From Paraburkholderia terricola (GTDB lineage: Bacteria; Pseudomonadota; Gammaproteobacteria; Burkholderiales; Burkholderiaceae): 64,000 nucleotides of DNA. The stretch covers positions 1 through 64,000 of the forward strand of contig NZ_FRAB01000029.1 in assembly GCF_900142195.1 (NCBI RefSeq), written 5' to 3'. The notes beneath the pieces were generated by a model. The model was not told the origin of the DNA, made no database searches, and was given only the letters and a program-made list of their open reading frames with translations. Positions 36,349 through 44,348 of the stretch are shown in pieces (the stretch's first letter is position 1; every line of letters starts with the position of its first letter). A program made the position numbers and the translations under genes.

Positions 36349-36903
36349 ATGCGTGAATTACGCTGGGCATCGGAAGAGGGCGACGGCATCGAACATCTGG
36401 CGTTCGAAACGGGCGAGGACGGATTCGCGGTGGAAAGCGCCGTGGTCGGGCAGCGCTACGGCAAGGCGTATGGCCTGCACTACGTGGTGCGCTGCGACGC
36501 GCAGTGGCGCACCCGGTATGCGTGGCTCAAGATCGTCGGCGGCGGCGAACTCGAATTGCATGGCGACGGCGCCGGCAATTGGCGCGACGGTCACGGCCTC
36601 GTGCTGAGCGCAATCGAGGGCTGCGTCGATATCGACATCGCCGCCACGCCGTTCACGAACACACTGCCGATCCGCCGTTTGCAACTGGCCGAGGGCGAGC
36701 GTCAACCGATTTCAGTGGCGTACATCTCGACGCCGGATTTGCAGGTCACGCGCGTCGAGCAGGCGTATTCATGTGTCGAGGTGAATCGCGAGTATCGCTA
36801 CGAGGGCATCTTTCGCAATTTCACCGCGAACCTGTCGGTGGACGAAGACGGCTTCGTGATCGACTATCCGACCTTGTTCACACGCCTGCCGCGTGCGCGT
36901 TGA
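36349..36903 (+). CDS. Putative glycolipid-binding-fold protein (PF06475 type)
   Basis: A 184-residue soluble protein matching the family called putative glycolipid-binding (beta-barrel fold; similar to Pseudomonas PA1994). Recognisable parts are GKAYGLHYVVRCDAQWRTRY, HGDGAGNW, NTLPIRRL, VEQAYSCVEVNREYRYEGIF and the C-terminal DEDGFVIDYPTLFTRL. GAGGAGACAG lies before the ATG. Function is not established for the family; the ligand-binding role is structural inference. Confidence 0.8.
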   Translation: MRELRWASEEGDGIEHLAFETGEDGFAVESAVVGQRYGKAYGLHYVVRCDAQWRTRYAWLKIVGGGELELHGDGAGNWRDGHGLVLSAIEGCVDIDIAATPFTNTLPIRRLQLAEGERQPISVAYISTPDLQVTRVEQAYSCVEVNREYRYEGIFRNFTANLSVDEDGFVIDYPTLFTRLPRAR

Positions 36904-37310
36904 ACGACGCGTCGCCGCCACCGTCACGACTCGCTTCGCGCCGTGCGGCAAAGCGTTCGATGCAGGCCGCGATACGCTCGGGTTCGCGCGGCACGACCCA
37001 ATGGCCCGCGTCGATTTCGATGCGGTGATACGCGCCGAGCCAGCCTTCCAGTCCAAGCGAGCGCGCGCGGGCCCAATCTAACGGTCGCGCAACGGCACGA
37101 TGAATTGCACCGGCGCGTACGCTCGCCGCTTGCGCCGGTGCCGCAGCCTGTCGATGAAATTGGCGCGGTAGAGGTTCAGACCGTTGACCGCATTGCGCAT
37201 CCGCGCCGGATCGCGCACCGCGCTCACGCGTTCGGTCAGGCGCAACCACAGCGGCCACATGCGTGCGCACGGATTTAGCCGTGTGAAACACGGCCGGTGG
37301 CCGCGCGGAA
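36878..37310 (-). pseudogene. Decayed alpha/beta-hydrolase, C-terminal remnant
   Basis: The minus strand reads the end of a hydrolase: MWPLWLRLTERVSAVRDPAR, NAVNGLNLYRANFIDRL, YAPVQFIVPLRD, then after a frame change LDWARARSLGLEGWLGAYHR, IEIDAGHWVVPREPERI. The break is at about 37078-37082 and looks like a small deletion that shifts the frame. The nucleophile half of the domain is missing. The GHW histidine region survives. It overlaps the end of the plus-strand gene before it. Confidence 0.6.
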
Positions 37311-37313
37311 GAA

Positions 37314-38312
37314 TCACTTGGCGACCAACGCCGCGGCGACTTCGCGGTTTTGCCAGACGTTGTCCTTCACGGTGATTTTTTGCGGAATCAGATGCGCGCC
37401 GTAAAACGCGTCGGCGACCACTTGCTGGGCGCGCGCGATTTCGTCGGTAACGGGCGTGGTGCCGTAGGGGTAGCGGCGCACCCAGGTTTCGACCAGCTTC
37501 TGATCGAGGCCGACCTTCGGCGCGATCAGTGCCGCGGTTTCAACCGGATGCGCGTTGACCCACAATCCTGCGCTGCGCAACTGACCGAGAATCGCACCGA
37601 CTACATCGGGATGCTGCCGCGCGAAGTCGCGCGTCGCTTCGTAGAAGTTGTATGGACCGTCGAGTTCGGAATAGTCGGCCAGCGTGCGCGCCTTCAGCGC
37701 TTGTTGTGCGGAGGCATAGTAAGGGTCCCAGATCACCCACGCATCGACATCGCCGCTTTCGAAGGCCGCACGCGCATCGGCGGGCGGCAGATAAACCGGC
37801 CGAATGTCCTCGTAACGCAGGCCCGCTTTTTTCAGCGCTTCGAGCAGCAGATAGTTCGCGCTCGAGCCTTTTTGCAGCGCGACGCGCTTGCCTTTCAGAT
37901 CGCTCACGCCGCGCAGCGCCGAATCGTTCTTGACCAGAATGGCTTCTGAATGACGCCCGGCCGGCTCCGCGCCCACGTACACGAAGCGCACGCCGCCGGC
38001 TTGCGCGAACACCGGCGGCGGGGCGCCGGTATAGCCGAAGTCGATGCTGTCGGCGTTCAGCGCTTCGAGCAATTGCGGTCCTGCGGGGAATTCGAACCAC
38101 TTGATGCTATAGCCGAGCGGCTTGAGCTTCTCGTCGAGCGAGCCTTGCGCCTTGAGCACCGCGAGCAAGCCCGATTTTTGATAACCGATGCGCAGCACCT
38201 TGGCCGGCTCGCCGCCGCTGCTGCCGTTGGTTTGCGCGGCGGCGCTCAAGGTCGTGAACGCCGCGAGCAATGCGGCGGCGAGATGAAGTGACAAACGGGT
38301 GTGACGGTGCAT
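37314..38312 (-). CDS. Aliphatic sulfonate-type ABC substrate-binding protein (SsuA-like)
   Basis: A 332-residue periplasmic protein. A signal peptide (LHLAAALLAAFTTLSAAAQ) is followed by LRIGYQKSGLLAVLKAQGSL, KWFEFPAGPQLLEALNADSI, DFGYTGAPPPVFAQAGG and KRVALQKGSSANYLLLEAL. These blocks are characteristic of SsuA and taurine-type binding proteins, which capture alkanesulfonates for sulfur supply. No permease or ATPase gene is adjacent, so it must work with subunits encoded elsewhere or be a spare copy. Confidence 0.87.
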   Translation of the reverse strand: MHRHTRLSLHLAAALLAAFTTLSAAAQTNGSSGGEPAKVLRIGYQKSGLLAVLKAQGSLDEKLKPLGYSIKWFEFPAGPQLLEALNADSIDFGYTGAPPPVFAQAGGVRFVYVGAEPAGRHSEAILVKNDSALRGVSDLKGKRVALQKGSSANYLLLEALKKAGLRYEDIRPVYLPPADARAAFESGDVDAWVIWDPYYASAQQALKARTLADYSELDGPYNFYEATRDFARQHPDVVGAILGQLRSAGLWVNAHPVETAALIAPKVGLDQKLVETWVRRYPYGTTPVTDEIARAQQVVADAFYGAHLIPQKITVKDNVWQNREVAAALVAK

Positions 38313-38420
38313 CCGGTGATTCTCCGTTGCGTTCGATTGGTTCGTTGGGCGATCGTCGCATGGACGTTGCGCCCGTCAAACGAAGCAATGGAGATTTGAA
38401 TATGATGCGCGCCGCGTGCG

Positions 38421-38651
38421 CTACTTCTTGCGCTTGTTCTTTTTCGCGCTGGCGCGCTCCGTCGCCGCGCCTTCCAGCGGATGGCCGAGCTTTTTCGCCA
38501 TGATTGCGGCGACGCGGTCGCCGAGATAATCACCGGAGGCTTCTTCCAGCGCGCCGGTCATTTCGCTTTCGGTCAGCACCATCGCCAGCGGCCGCACGCG
38601 CCAGATGGCGTCGGCCAGGGCGGGCACGTCGGCGCGGCAGCGCGTCGGCAT
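38421..38651 (-). CDS. Hypothetical small protein, Lys-rich tail
   Basis: A 76-residue frame starting 21 nt after the GNAT gene on the same strand. The middle VLTESEMTGALEEASGDYLG is acidic and helical. The end SAKKNKRKK is strongly basic. I do not recognise a family. Same-strand position and lack of any competing frame support it weakly; it could be chance in GC-rich DNA. Confidence 0.4.
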   Translation of the reverse strand: MPTRCRADVPALADAIWRVRPLAMVLTESEMTGALEEASGDYLGDRVAAIMAKKLGHPLEGAATERASAKKNKRKK

Positions 38652-38672
38652 CGTAGCGGTCCAGCCGCCGCG

Positions 38673-39275
38673 TTACCGCGCCACGTCGTCCGGCGGGATC
38701 GAGTCGCCCACGCCCAGCGTGCGTTGCATCAACGTCGTGTCGAGCCATCGGCCATGCTTGAAGCCGACCGCCTTCAACGTGCCGGTCAATTCAAAACCCA
38801 GTTGCGTATGCAGCGACAGCGAACCGCCGCTGCCGCCGTCCGCGATCACGGCCACCATCTGGCGCCACGGTCCGTGTTCGCAGCGCTCGATCAGCGCTTG
38901 CAGCAGCACACGCCCCAGGCCGCGCCCACGATAAGCGTCGCTCACGTAAATCGAATCCTCGATGGTGTTGCGATAGGCGGCGCGCGGCCGGTACGGCGTG
39001 GCGTAGCAATAGCCGGCGACCTCGCCGTCTATCTCGGCGATCATGTACGGCAAGCCGTGGCTGCGCACCGACGCGAGCCGCGTGCGCAAGTCGTCCACGG
39101 AAGGCGGCGTTTCCTCGAACGACGCGACGCCGGTCAGCACGTGATGCGCATAGATGGCCTGAATCGCGGGCAGATCGGCTTCGGTGGCGTCGCGGACCAG
39201 TGCGGCGCCGGGCGGCTGCGCGGCGCTTGCTGCGTCGGAAGAGGACGGCGCGGGCGCGGGGTGGGTGGTGCTCAT
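38673..39275 (-). CDS. GNAT acetyltransferase (phosphinothricin acetyltransferase-like)
   Basis: A 200-residue N-acetyltransferase. The Pat-like core is VRDATEADLPAIQAIYAHHV, ASFEETPP, GYCYATPYRPRAAYRNTIED, SIYVSDAYRGRGLGRVLL (acetyl-CoA binding loop RGRGLG) and HTQLGFELTGTL. A 25-residue Ala/Pro/Ser leader precedes it. Such enzymes acetylate phosphinothricin, methionine sulfoximine or related amines. The natural substrate is unknown. Confidence 0.88.
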   Translation of the reverse strand: MSTTHPAPAPSSSDAASAAQPPGAALVRDATEADLPAIQAIYAHHVLTGVASFEETPPSVDDLRTRLASVRSHGLPYMIAEIDGEVAGYCYATPYRPRAAYRNTIEDSIYVSDAYRGRGLGRVLLQALIERCEHGPWRQMVAVIADGGSGGSLSLHTQLGFELTGTLKAVGFKHGRWLDTTLMQRTLGVGDSIPPDDVAR

Positions 39276-39405
39276 ACGGGTCCTGTGGTGGCCGGTGGGT
39301 CTGAGGATAGCTTTGACTATGCCCGTCCCGCGCGCGAATTTGAAGGGAGTCAAAAATCGACGTGCCCGGTATGGTCACACCGGCTTGGCGTTGACGTTCA
39401 CTGTC

Positions 39406-40308
39406 TCAGACCGCCGACCGCACCGGCGCGGCTCGCGAGAAACGCCGCGCGCCCGCCACGCATGCCACCACCACGACCGTGACCAGGATCATCGCGGGCG
39501 GCACCTGTTCGTGCAAAAGCAGCCCCGCGAGCAGCAAGCCGAAGAACGGCTGCAGCAACTGCAGTTGCCCGACGCCCGCGATGCCGCCGAGCGCGAGTCC
39601 GCGATACCAGAACACGAAGCCGATCAGCATGCTGAAGAGCGACACGTACGCGAGTCCCCACAGCGCCGCATGACTGACGCCGTCGAACGAGGCGGGCCGC
39701 GCCCACCACGCGAGCGGCGCCATCACCGGAAGCGACAGAACGAGGGCCCACGAAATCACCTGCCAGCCGCCGAGGTGGCGCGACAGACGCGCGCCTTCGG
39801 CGTAGCCCAGGCCGCAGACGATGATCGCCGCCAGCATCAACGCGTCGCCGACGGGCGAAGCATCGAGGCCGTGACGCAAGGCGAATGCAACCACCGCGCC
39901 GCTGCCCAGCGCCGAGAACAGCCAGAACGCCGGCTGCGGACGCTCGCCGCCGCGCAGCACGCCGAAGATCGCGGTGGCGAGCGGCAGCAGCCCGACGAAC
40001 ACCACCGCATGCGCGGCGTTCACATGACGCAGCGCGAGAGCCGTCAACAGCGGAAAGCCGACCACGACGCCGAGCGCGACGACTACCAGCGGAATCAGGT
40101 CACGCCGGGCCGGGCGGGCTTCGCGAAACACGAGCAGCAGCACCAGGCCCAGCGTGCCGGCGATCGTCGCGCGCGCCACCGTCAGAAACACCGGATCGAG
40201 CCCTTGCACCGCGAGGCGCGTGGCGGGCAGCGAGCCGCTGAAGATCAACACGCCAATCATGCCGCTGATCCAGCCGTTCGTTGTCTTGTCCATTGCCATG
40301 AAGTCCAT
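39406..40308 (-). CDS. EamA-family (DMT) exporter
   Basis: A 300-residue membrane protein with ten predicted segments in two EamA repeats. The first opens GWISGMIGVLIFSGSLPATR, and the second has FSMLIGFVFWYRGLALGGIA, a family hallmark. It is divergent from a MocR-type regulator gene 102 bp away. This arrangement often marks a regulator and its exporter target. Three in-frame ATGs lie within the first six codons; the first is used, with no clear ribosome site. Confidence 0.88.
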   Translation of the reverse strand: MDFMAMDKTTNGWISGMIGVLIFSGSLPATRLAVQGLDPVFLTVARATIAGTLGLVLLLVFREARPARRDLIPLVVVALGVVVGFPLLTALALRHVNAAHAVVFVGLLPLATAIFGVLRGGERPQPAFWLFSALGSGAVVAFALRHGLDASPVGDALMLAAIIVCGLGYAEGARLSRHLGGWQVISWALVLSLPVMAPLAWWARPASFDGVSHAALWGLAYVSLFSMLIGFVFWYRGLALGGIAGVGQLQLLQPFFGLLLAGLLLHEQVPPAMILVTVVVVACVAGARRFSRAAPVRSAV

Positions 40309-40369
40309 GCACGTGAAAACGGAATTCGTAGCATCCGCTTTCCGGCCGTAAACGGTAAGCTACGGATCA

Positions 40370-40408
40370 GTACAATTCGTACAAACTGTACCGAACATGG
40401 AGCAGTAC
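40370..40408. promoter_or_regulatory. GTAC direct-repeat operator between eamA-type and mocR-type genes
   Basis: GTAC occurs at 40370, 40379, 40388 and 40405. The first three are spaced exactly 9 bp (GTACAATTC, GTACAAACT, GTACCGAAC). Direct repeats in the divergent promoter are typical for MocR regulators controlling themselves and the facing gene. Confidence 0.6.
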
Positions 40409-40410
40409 AG

Positions 40411-41844
40411 ATGGCGGAAAGTCGAGGTATGCAGGGGGCGTCGGGCACGCGTGTCGGCACGGTGATGGACAGCTTGCGCGAGCGCATTGCGAGCCGTTCG
40501 CTCATGCCGGGCGCGCGCGTGCCGTCGATCCGGGTGATGACGGAAACGCTCGGCGTATCCAAGTCGACGGTGGTGGAAGCCTACGACCGGCTGGTCGCGG
40601 AGGGCGTGATCGTGGCGCGCCGCGGGTCCGGCTTCTTCGTGTCGGGCCATGCGCCGCCGCTCGCGCTTGCCGATCTCGGGCCGAGCCTCGATCGCGAGGT
40701 CGATCCGTTGTGGCTGACCCGGCAGTCGCTGGAAGCGGGGTCAAAAGTTCTCAAGCCGGGTTGCGGCTGGATGCCCGCCTCATGGCTGCCCGAAGACGGC
40801 GTGCGTCGCGCGCTGCGGGCGGTGGCGCGCGACCCGCAGTCGCCGCTCGCCGATTATGCGAGCCCGTATGGTCTGCCCGCGCTGCGTCAACAGCTCGCAT
40901 GGCGGCTCGCGCAGCACGGCGTGGATGCGCCGCCCGAGCAGATCGTGCTCACCGACGGCGGCACGCACGCGCTCGATCTCGTGTGCCGTTTTCTGCTCGA
41001 GCCCGGCGATACGGTGCTGATCGACGACCCGTGCTACTTCAACTTTCAGGCGTTGCTGCGCGCGCATCGCGCCCGCATCGTCGGAGTGCCCTATACGCCG
41101 TCCGGGCCCGATCTGGCGGCGTTCGAACGCGCGCTGACCGAGCACCGTCCGCGCCTGTATGTGACCAATTCGGCCATTCACAATCCGACCGGCGCGACGC
41201 TCGCGCCGGCCGTCGCGCACCGGCTGCTGAAGCTCGCGGGCGAACATGATCTGCTGATCGTCGAGGACGATATTTTCGCGGACTTCGAAGAGGAAGCCGC
41301 GCCGCGTCTTGCCGCGTTCGACGGGCTCGCGCGCGTGGTGTCGATCGGCAGCTTTTCGAAGACGCTGTCGGCGGCGGTGCGTTGCGGTTACATCGCCGCG
41401 CGCGCCGAATGGATCGAGCCGCTGATCGATCTCAAGCTCGCCACCTCGTTCGGCAACGGCCAGCTCGCGGCGAGCGTCGTGCATCGTTTGCTGGTGGACG
41501 GCGCTTACCGGCGGCATCTGGAGTCGATGCGCGCGAAGCTCGCCGACGCGATGGGCGAGACGGTCAGGCGGCTCGGCTATGCGGGCCTGGAAATATGGAC
41601 GCGGCCACGCGCCGGCATGTTCGTGTGGGCGCGTTTGCCGGACCCGCTCGACGCCGCCGACATCGCGCGTCACGCGCTAGCCGGCGGTGTGGTGTTCGCG
41701 CCCGGCAATGTGTTCAGCGCATCGCAATCGGCGGCCGGTTTTCTGCGCTTTAACGTCTCGCAATGCAACCGCCCGAAAGTGTACGAGACGCTGCAACGGG
41801 CGATGGAAGCGTCCGCTGTTTCGAAGGAGCGGGCGCGCGCCTGA
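40411..41844 (+). CDS. MocR-family regulator (GntR HTH fused to aminotransferase fold)
   Basis: A 477-residue regulator. The winged helix at residues about 15-80 (VPSIRVMTETLGVSKSTVVE) is joined to a type I aminotransferase domain with YASPYGLPALRQQLA, DDPCYFNFQALLRAH, NSAIHNPTGATLAP, VEDDIFADFEE and the PLP lysine in IGSFSKTLSAAVRCGY. Complete PLP-binding residues suggest it senses PLP or an amino compound. The start at 40411 has GGAG 8 nt before it. The facing exporter is the likely target. Confidence 0.9.
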   Translation: MAESRGMQGASGTRVGTVMDSLRERIASRSLMPGARVPSIRVMTETLGVSKSTVVEAYDRLVAEGVIVARRGSGFFVSGHAPPLALADLGPSLDREVDPLWLTRQSLEAGSKVLKPGCGWMPASWLPEDGVRRALRAVARDPQSPLADYASPYGLPALRQQLAWRLAQHGVDAPPEQIVLTDGGTHALDLVCRFLLEPGDTVLIDDPCYFNFQALLRAHRARIVGVPYTPSGPDLAAFERALTEHRPRLYVTNSAIHNPTGATLAPAVAHRLLKLAGEHDLLIVEDDIFADFEEEAAPRLAAFDGLARVVSIGSFSKTLSAAVRCGYIAARAEWIEPLIDLKLATSFGNGQLAASVVHRLLVDGAYRRHLESMRAKLADAMGETVRRLGYAGLEIWTRPRAGMFVWARLPDPLDAADIARHALAGGVVFAPGNVFSASQSAAGFLRFNVSQCNRPKVYETLQRAMEASAVSKERARA

Positions 41845-41867
41845 GCAAACGCGTCCCGCGCGCCGAT

Positions 41868-42968
41868 TCATTTGCACAGCAGAAGCAGCCGTTCCTGATC
41901 CGTGCAGGCGGCGAGGGGTTTTTGCGCAGGCTGGGCCGCGGTTGCCCTTGCCGTCGTCGCCGCCGCCGTCGCGCTGAGCGCGGCGTTCCGCTTCGCGAGA
42001 CACGCGCGAAGATGCTTCTCGACCGGCGGGTAGTACTTCCATCCACGCACGAGGCCCGGCAATTCGAGCTTCACCTGCTTCCACTTCGGGTGGCCGTGTT
42101 CCTGCAGCGTGTCGAAGTTCGCGCAGAGCGAGTCGGCGAAGTGATTCAGATTGCCGACCGTGTCGCGCAGACCGTAATCGTAGGTGACGAGAAAGGCTTT
42201 CACGGTCAGCGTGGGCACGTCTTCCTTCAGCCAGTTCGGATAGCTGCTCGCACGGATCGTCGCGGGGAAGTACGTCTGTTTGGCGCGCGCCGTTTCGGGC
42301 GCGGCGGGATCGACTTTCAGCAGGCGGATCTGTTGCAGCAGTTCCGGATTCATGTCGTTGAACAGTTTCGCCGGCTGCCCGACCACGATGATCGCCACGT
42401 CCACTTTCTTCACGATCAACGCGGCCAGCGCGTCCTCGTTGCTCAGGTGCTCGACGTTCTGTTCGGGAATCGCCGTGCCGAACATCAGGTGATAGAGCGT
42501 CGTGGCCGATTGAGCGGTGCCGCTGCCGATCAGGCCGACGCTGATGCGCTTGTTCCTGATGTCCGCGAAGGTATTGAACGGCGAGTCCGCACGCACCACG
42601 ACGTTAATTTCCTCGTCGTAAAGCGGCATGATGAGCCGCAGCGGCCGGATCGCCGTGCCGGCGTCGGCGTTGCCCGCGTTGGCCATGTCGATGTAGGCCT
42701 GGTAGACGTCGGATTGCACCAGCGCCAGCTTCACGCCGGGTTCGAAGCGCATGCGCTGCACGTTCTCGGCCGAGCCCTTCGAGGCCACCGCCTCCAGGTC
42801 GATGCCCGCCGGTTGCGCGACCCATTTCGACAGATCCTGACCGATCTGTATGTACGTGCCTCGTTCGGGACCGGTCACGATCTTGTAGTGCGCGGGCTCC
42901 GCGAAAACGAACGAAGACACGGCCAGCAGCACCAGCCCCAGCCACCCCGTCAGAAGTCTCTTCAGCAT
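41868..42968 (-). CDS. TAXI-family TRAP solute-binding protein
   Basis: A 366-residue periplasmic binding protein: signal peptide (LLTGWLGLVLLAVSSFVFA), then KIVTGPERGTYIQIGQDLS, ASKGSAENVQRMRFEPGVKL, ALVQSDVYQAYID, ISVGLIGSGTAQSATTLYHL. These are TAXI-family blocks. An Ala/Thr-rich tail carries two Cys at the C-terminus, which is unusual. No 4TM/12TM permease gene is adjacent. It lies 24 nt after the zinc-ribbon membrane protein gene, on the same strand. Confidence 0.85.
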   Translation of the reverse strand: MLKRLLTGWLGLVLLAVSSFVFAEPAHYKIVTGPERGTYIQIGQDLSKWVAQPAGIDLEAVASKGSAENVQRMRFEPGVKLALVQSDVYQAYIDMANAGNADAGTAIRPLRLIMPLYDEEINVVVRADSPFNTFADIRNKRISVGLIGSGTAQSATTLYHLMFGTAIPEQNVEHLSNEDALAALIVKKVDVAIIVVGQPAKLFNDMNPELLQQIRLLKVDPAAPETARAKQTYFPATIRASSYPNWLKEDVPTLTVKAFLVTYDYGLRDTVGNLNHFADSLCANFDTLQEHGHPKWKQVKLELPGLVRGWKYYPPVEKHLRACLAKRNAALSATAAATTARATAAQPAQKPLAACTDQERLLLLCK

Positions 42969-42992
42969 GGTCTCCTCCGCCTATGGTTCAGG

Positions 42993-44081
42993 TTAGAAGC
43001 GCTTCTCGCGCGAGTGCGCGCCGCCTTTTGGTAAACGCGTTGGCAACCGGGCTTGCTGCGATGGTGATGGCGACGGCGATGCGGCTTGCGCTGGACTGAG
43101 CGGCTTCCAGCCGGTCTCGCGAATCACGCGCTGCAAAATGGTTTTGGCGGTTTCGCTGCCTGTGTCGATAGTGAGCGCCTCGTTGGCGTGCTGGCGTGCG
43201 CAGGTCCACGACTGTTGCGCGGCGCAGAGCTGCGCCGCTTGCAACGCGATGTCGCGGCGCGCGGTGAGCGGCTTCAGTTCGGCCGCCAGGTTCCGTGCGT
43301 CCGTATTCTCCGGTCGCAGCGTTTGCGCGGCGCCGAGCGCGGCTTGCGCCGCGGACAGATCGTTGGCGTCGAACGCGAGGCGCGCGGAACGCATGGCTTG
43401 ACCGGCATCGCTAAAACGCGGCGCGGCAGGTTGCATCACCGCTTCAGGCGCGAGCGGCGTCGCGGGAGCCGCCGGCGTTGCCTTCATCGCATCGTCAGCC
43501 TTGGCCGGCTCGACAGCGGCCGCCTGATTCGTCGACTGAGCGGGTGCATAGCGCGCGATCGTTCCGGTCGTCGTGGTCGTTGTCCTCGCATCCTGATCGG
43601 TTTCGGCGATCTGCGCGTTGTTGCCGTTGCGCGCTTCATGGCTGTCGCCGAATAGCGCATAGCCGACATAGGCGAGGCCGATTCCGACAATCGCCGCGAT
43701 CGCCCATAGCAGCCCGCGAATCCGGTGCGCGGCGCGGCCATGCGAATCAAGCGCGCCGGCGAGAGAAGGGATCGACGTATCCGGCGACACCGCTATCGGC
43801 GCATGCAGCGCGACCTCGGCAGACGCGGCCGCGCCGACGCGCGCGGCACCCGCCGCGAGTTGTACTTCTCCAGGTGCGAGGGGATCGAAGCCGCTGTTGC
43901 GCGCCGCTCCGCTCGTGGCGCTGGCGCGGCTGCCGGGAATGACGGTGCGCTTAGGTGGGCTGGTATCGAGCGGATGCGCCGCGCCGCAATACGGGCAATA
44001 GTCGACCTGGCGGTACAGGGCGCCGCCACACCGATTGCAGGGCATTGGAAAACTATGTCCGGCTGCTGACTGGGTGGACAT
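42993..44081 (-). CDS. Zinc-ribbon membrane protein, function unknown
   Basis: A 362-residue protein. The N-terminal zinc ribbon CNRCGG ... YCPYCG lies in the cytoplasm. A long Ala/Ser/Pro linker leads to one membrane helix (GLLWAIAAIVGIGLAYVGYAL, residue ~130). The periplasmic part holds a low-complexity Thr/Ala region and then helical repeats of TPR character (ARLAFDANDLSAAQAALGAA, LRPENTDARNLAAEL, CARQHANEALTIDTGS). The start at 44081 puts the ribbon close to the N-terminus and has GGTGG upstream. Same operon as the TAXI protein. Confidence 0.75.
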   Translation of the reverse strand: MSTQSAAGHSFPMPCNRCGGALYRQVDYCPYCGAAHPLDTSPPKRTVIPGSRASATSGAARNSGFDPLAPGEVQLAAGAARVGAAASAEVALHAPIAVSPDTSIPSLAGALDSHGRAAHRIRGLLWAIAAIVGIGLAYVGYALFGDSHEARNGNNAQIAETDQDARTTTTTTGTIARYAPAQSTNQAAAVEPAKADDAMKATPAAPATPLAPEAVMQPAAPRFSDAGQAMRSARLAFDANDLSAAQAALGAAQTLRPENTDARNLAAELKPLTARRDIALQAAQLCAAQQSWTCARQHANEALTIDTGSETAKTILQRVIRETGWKPLSPAQAASPSPSPSQQARLPTRLPKGGAHSREKRF

Positions 44082-44273
44082 GCTGTGGCCCCACCTGTGG
44101 AAAACAATGCCATACGGCATGCCCCGGATCGTGCTGAGGCAGGAGCGATGTCCGCGGAAATCACGATCCACATGCGCCGGGGAGTGTCGGGGCGCAAGCG
44201 CACGCTTGCGATGCCGCCGCCTGCAATATGTGGCGTTTCGTTGCGAACGTCAATCGAAGTTGCTACCTACCTT

Positions 44274-44291
44274 ATGTGCGTTAGCGCACAT
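44274..44291. terminator. Palindrome after the DHA2 exporter gene
   Basis: ATGTGCG, TTAG, CGCACAT. It lies 58 bp past the exporter stop codon in a 267-bp gap, without a T-run. Confidence 0.35.
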
Positions 44292-44348
44292 TCATAGTAT
44301 GGCGAAGCATCTCGCATGTCGGAGGACGAACGGACGCGAGTGCTTCGC

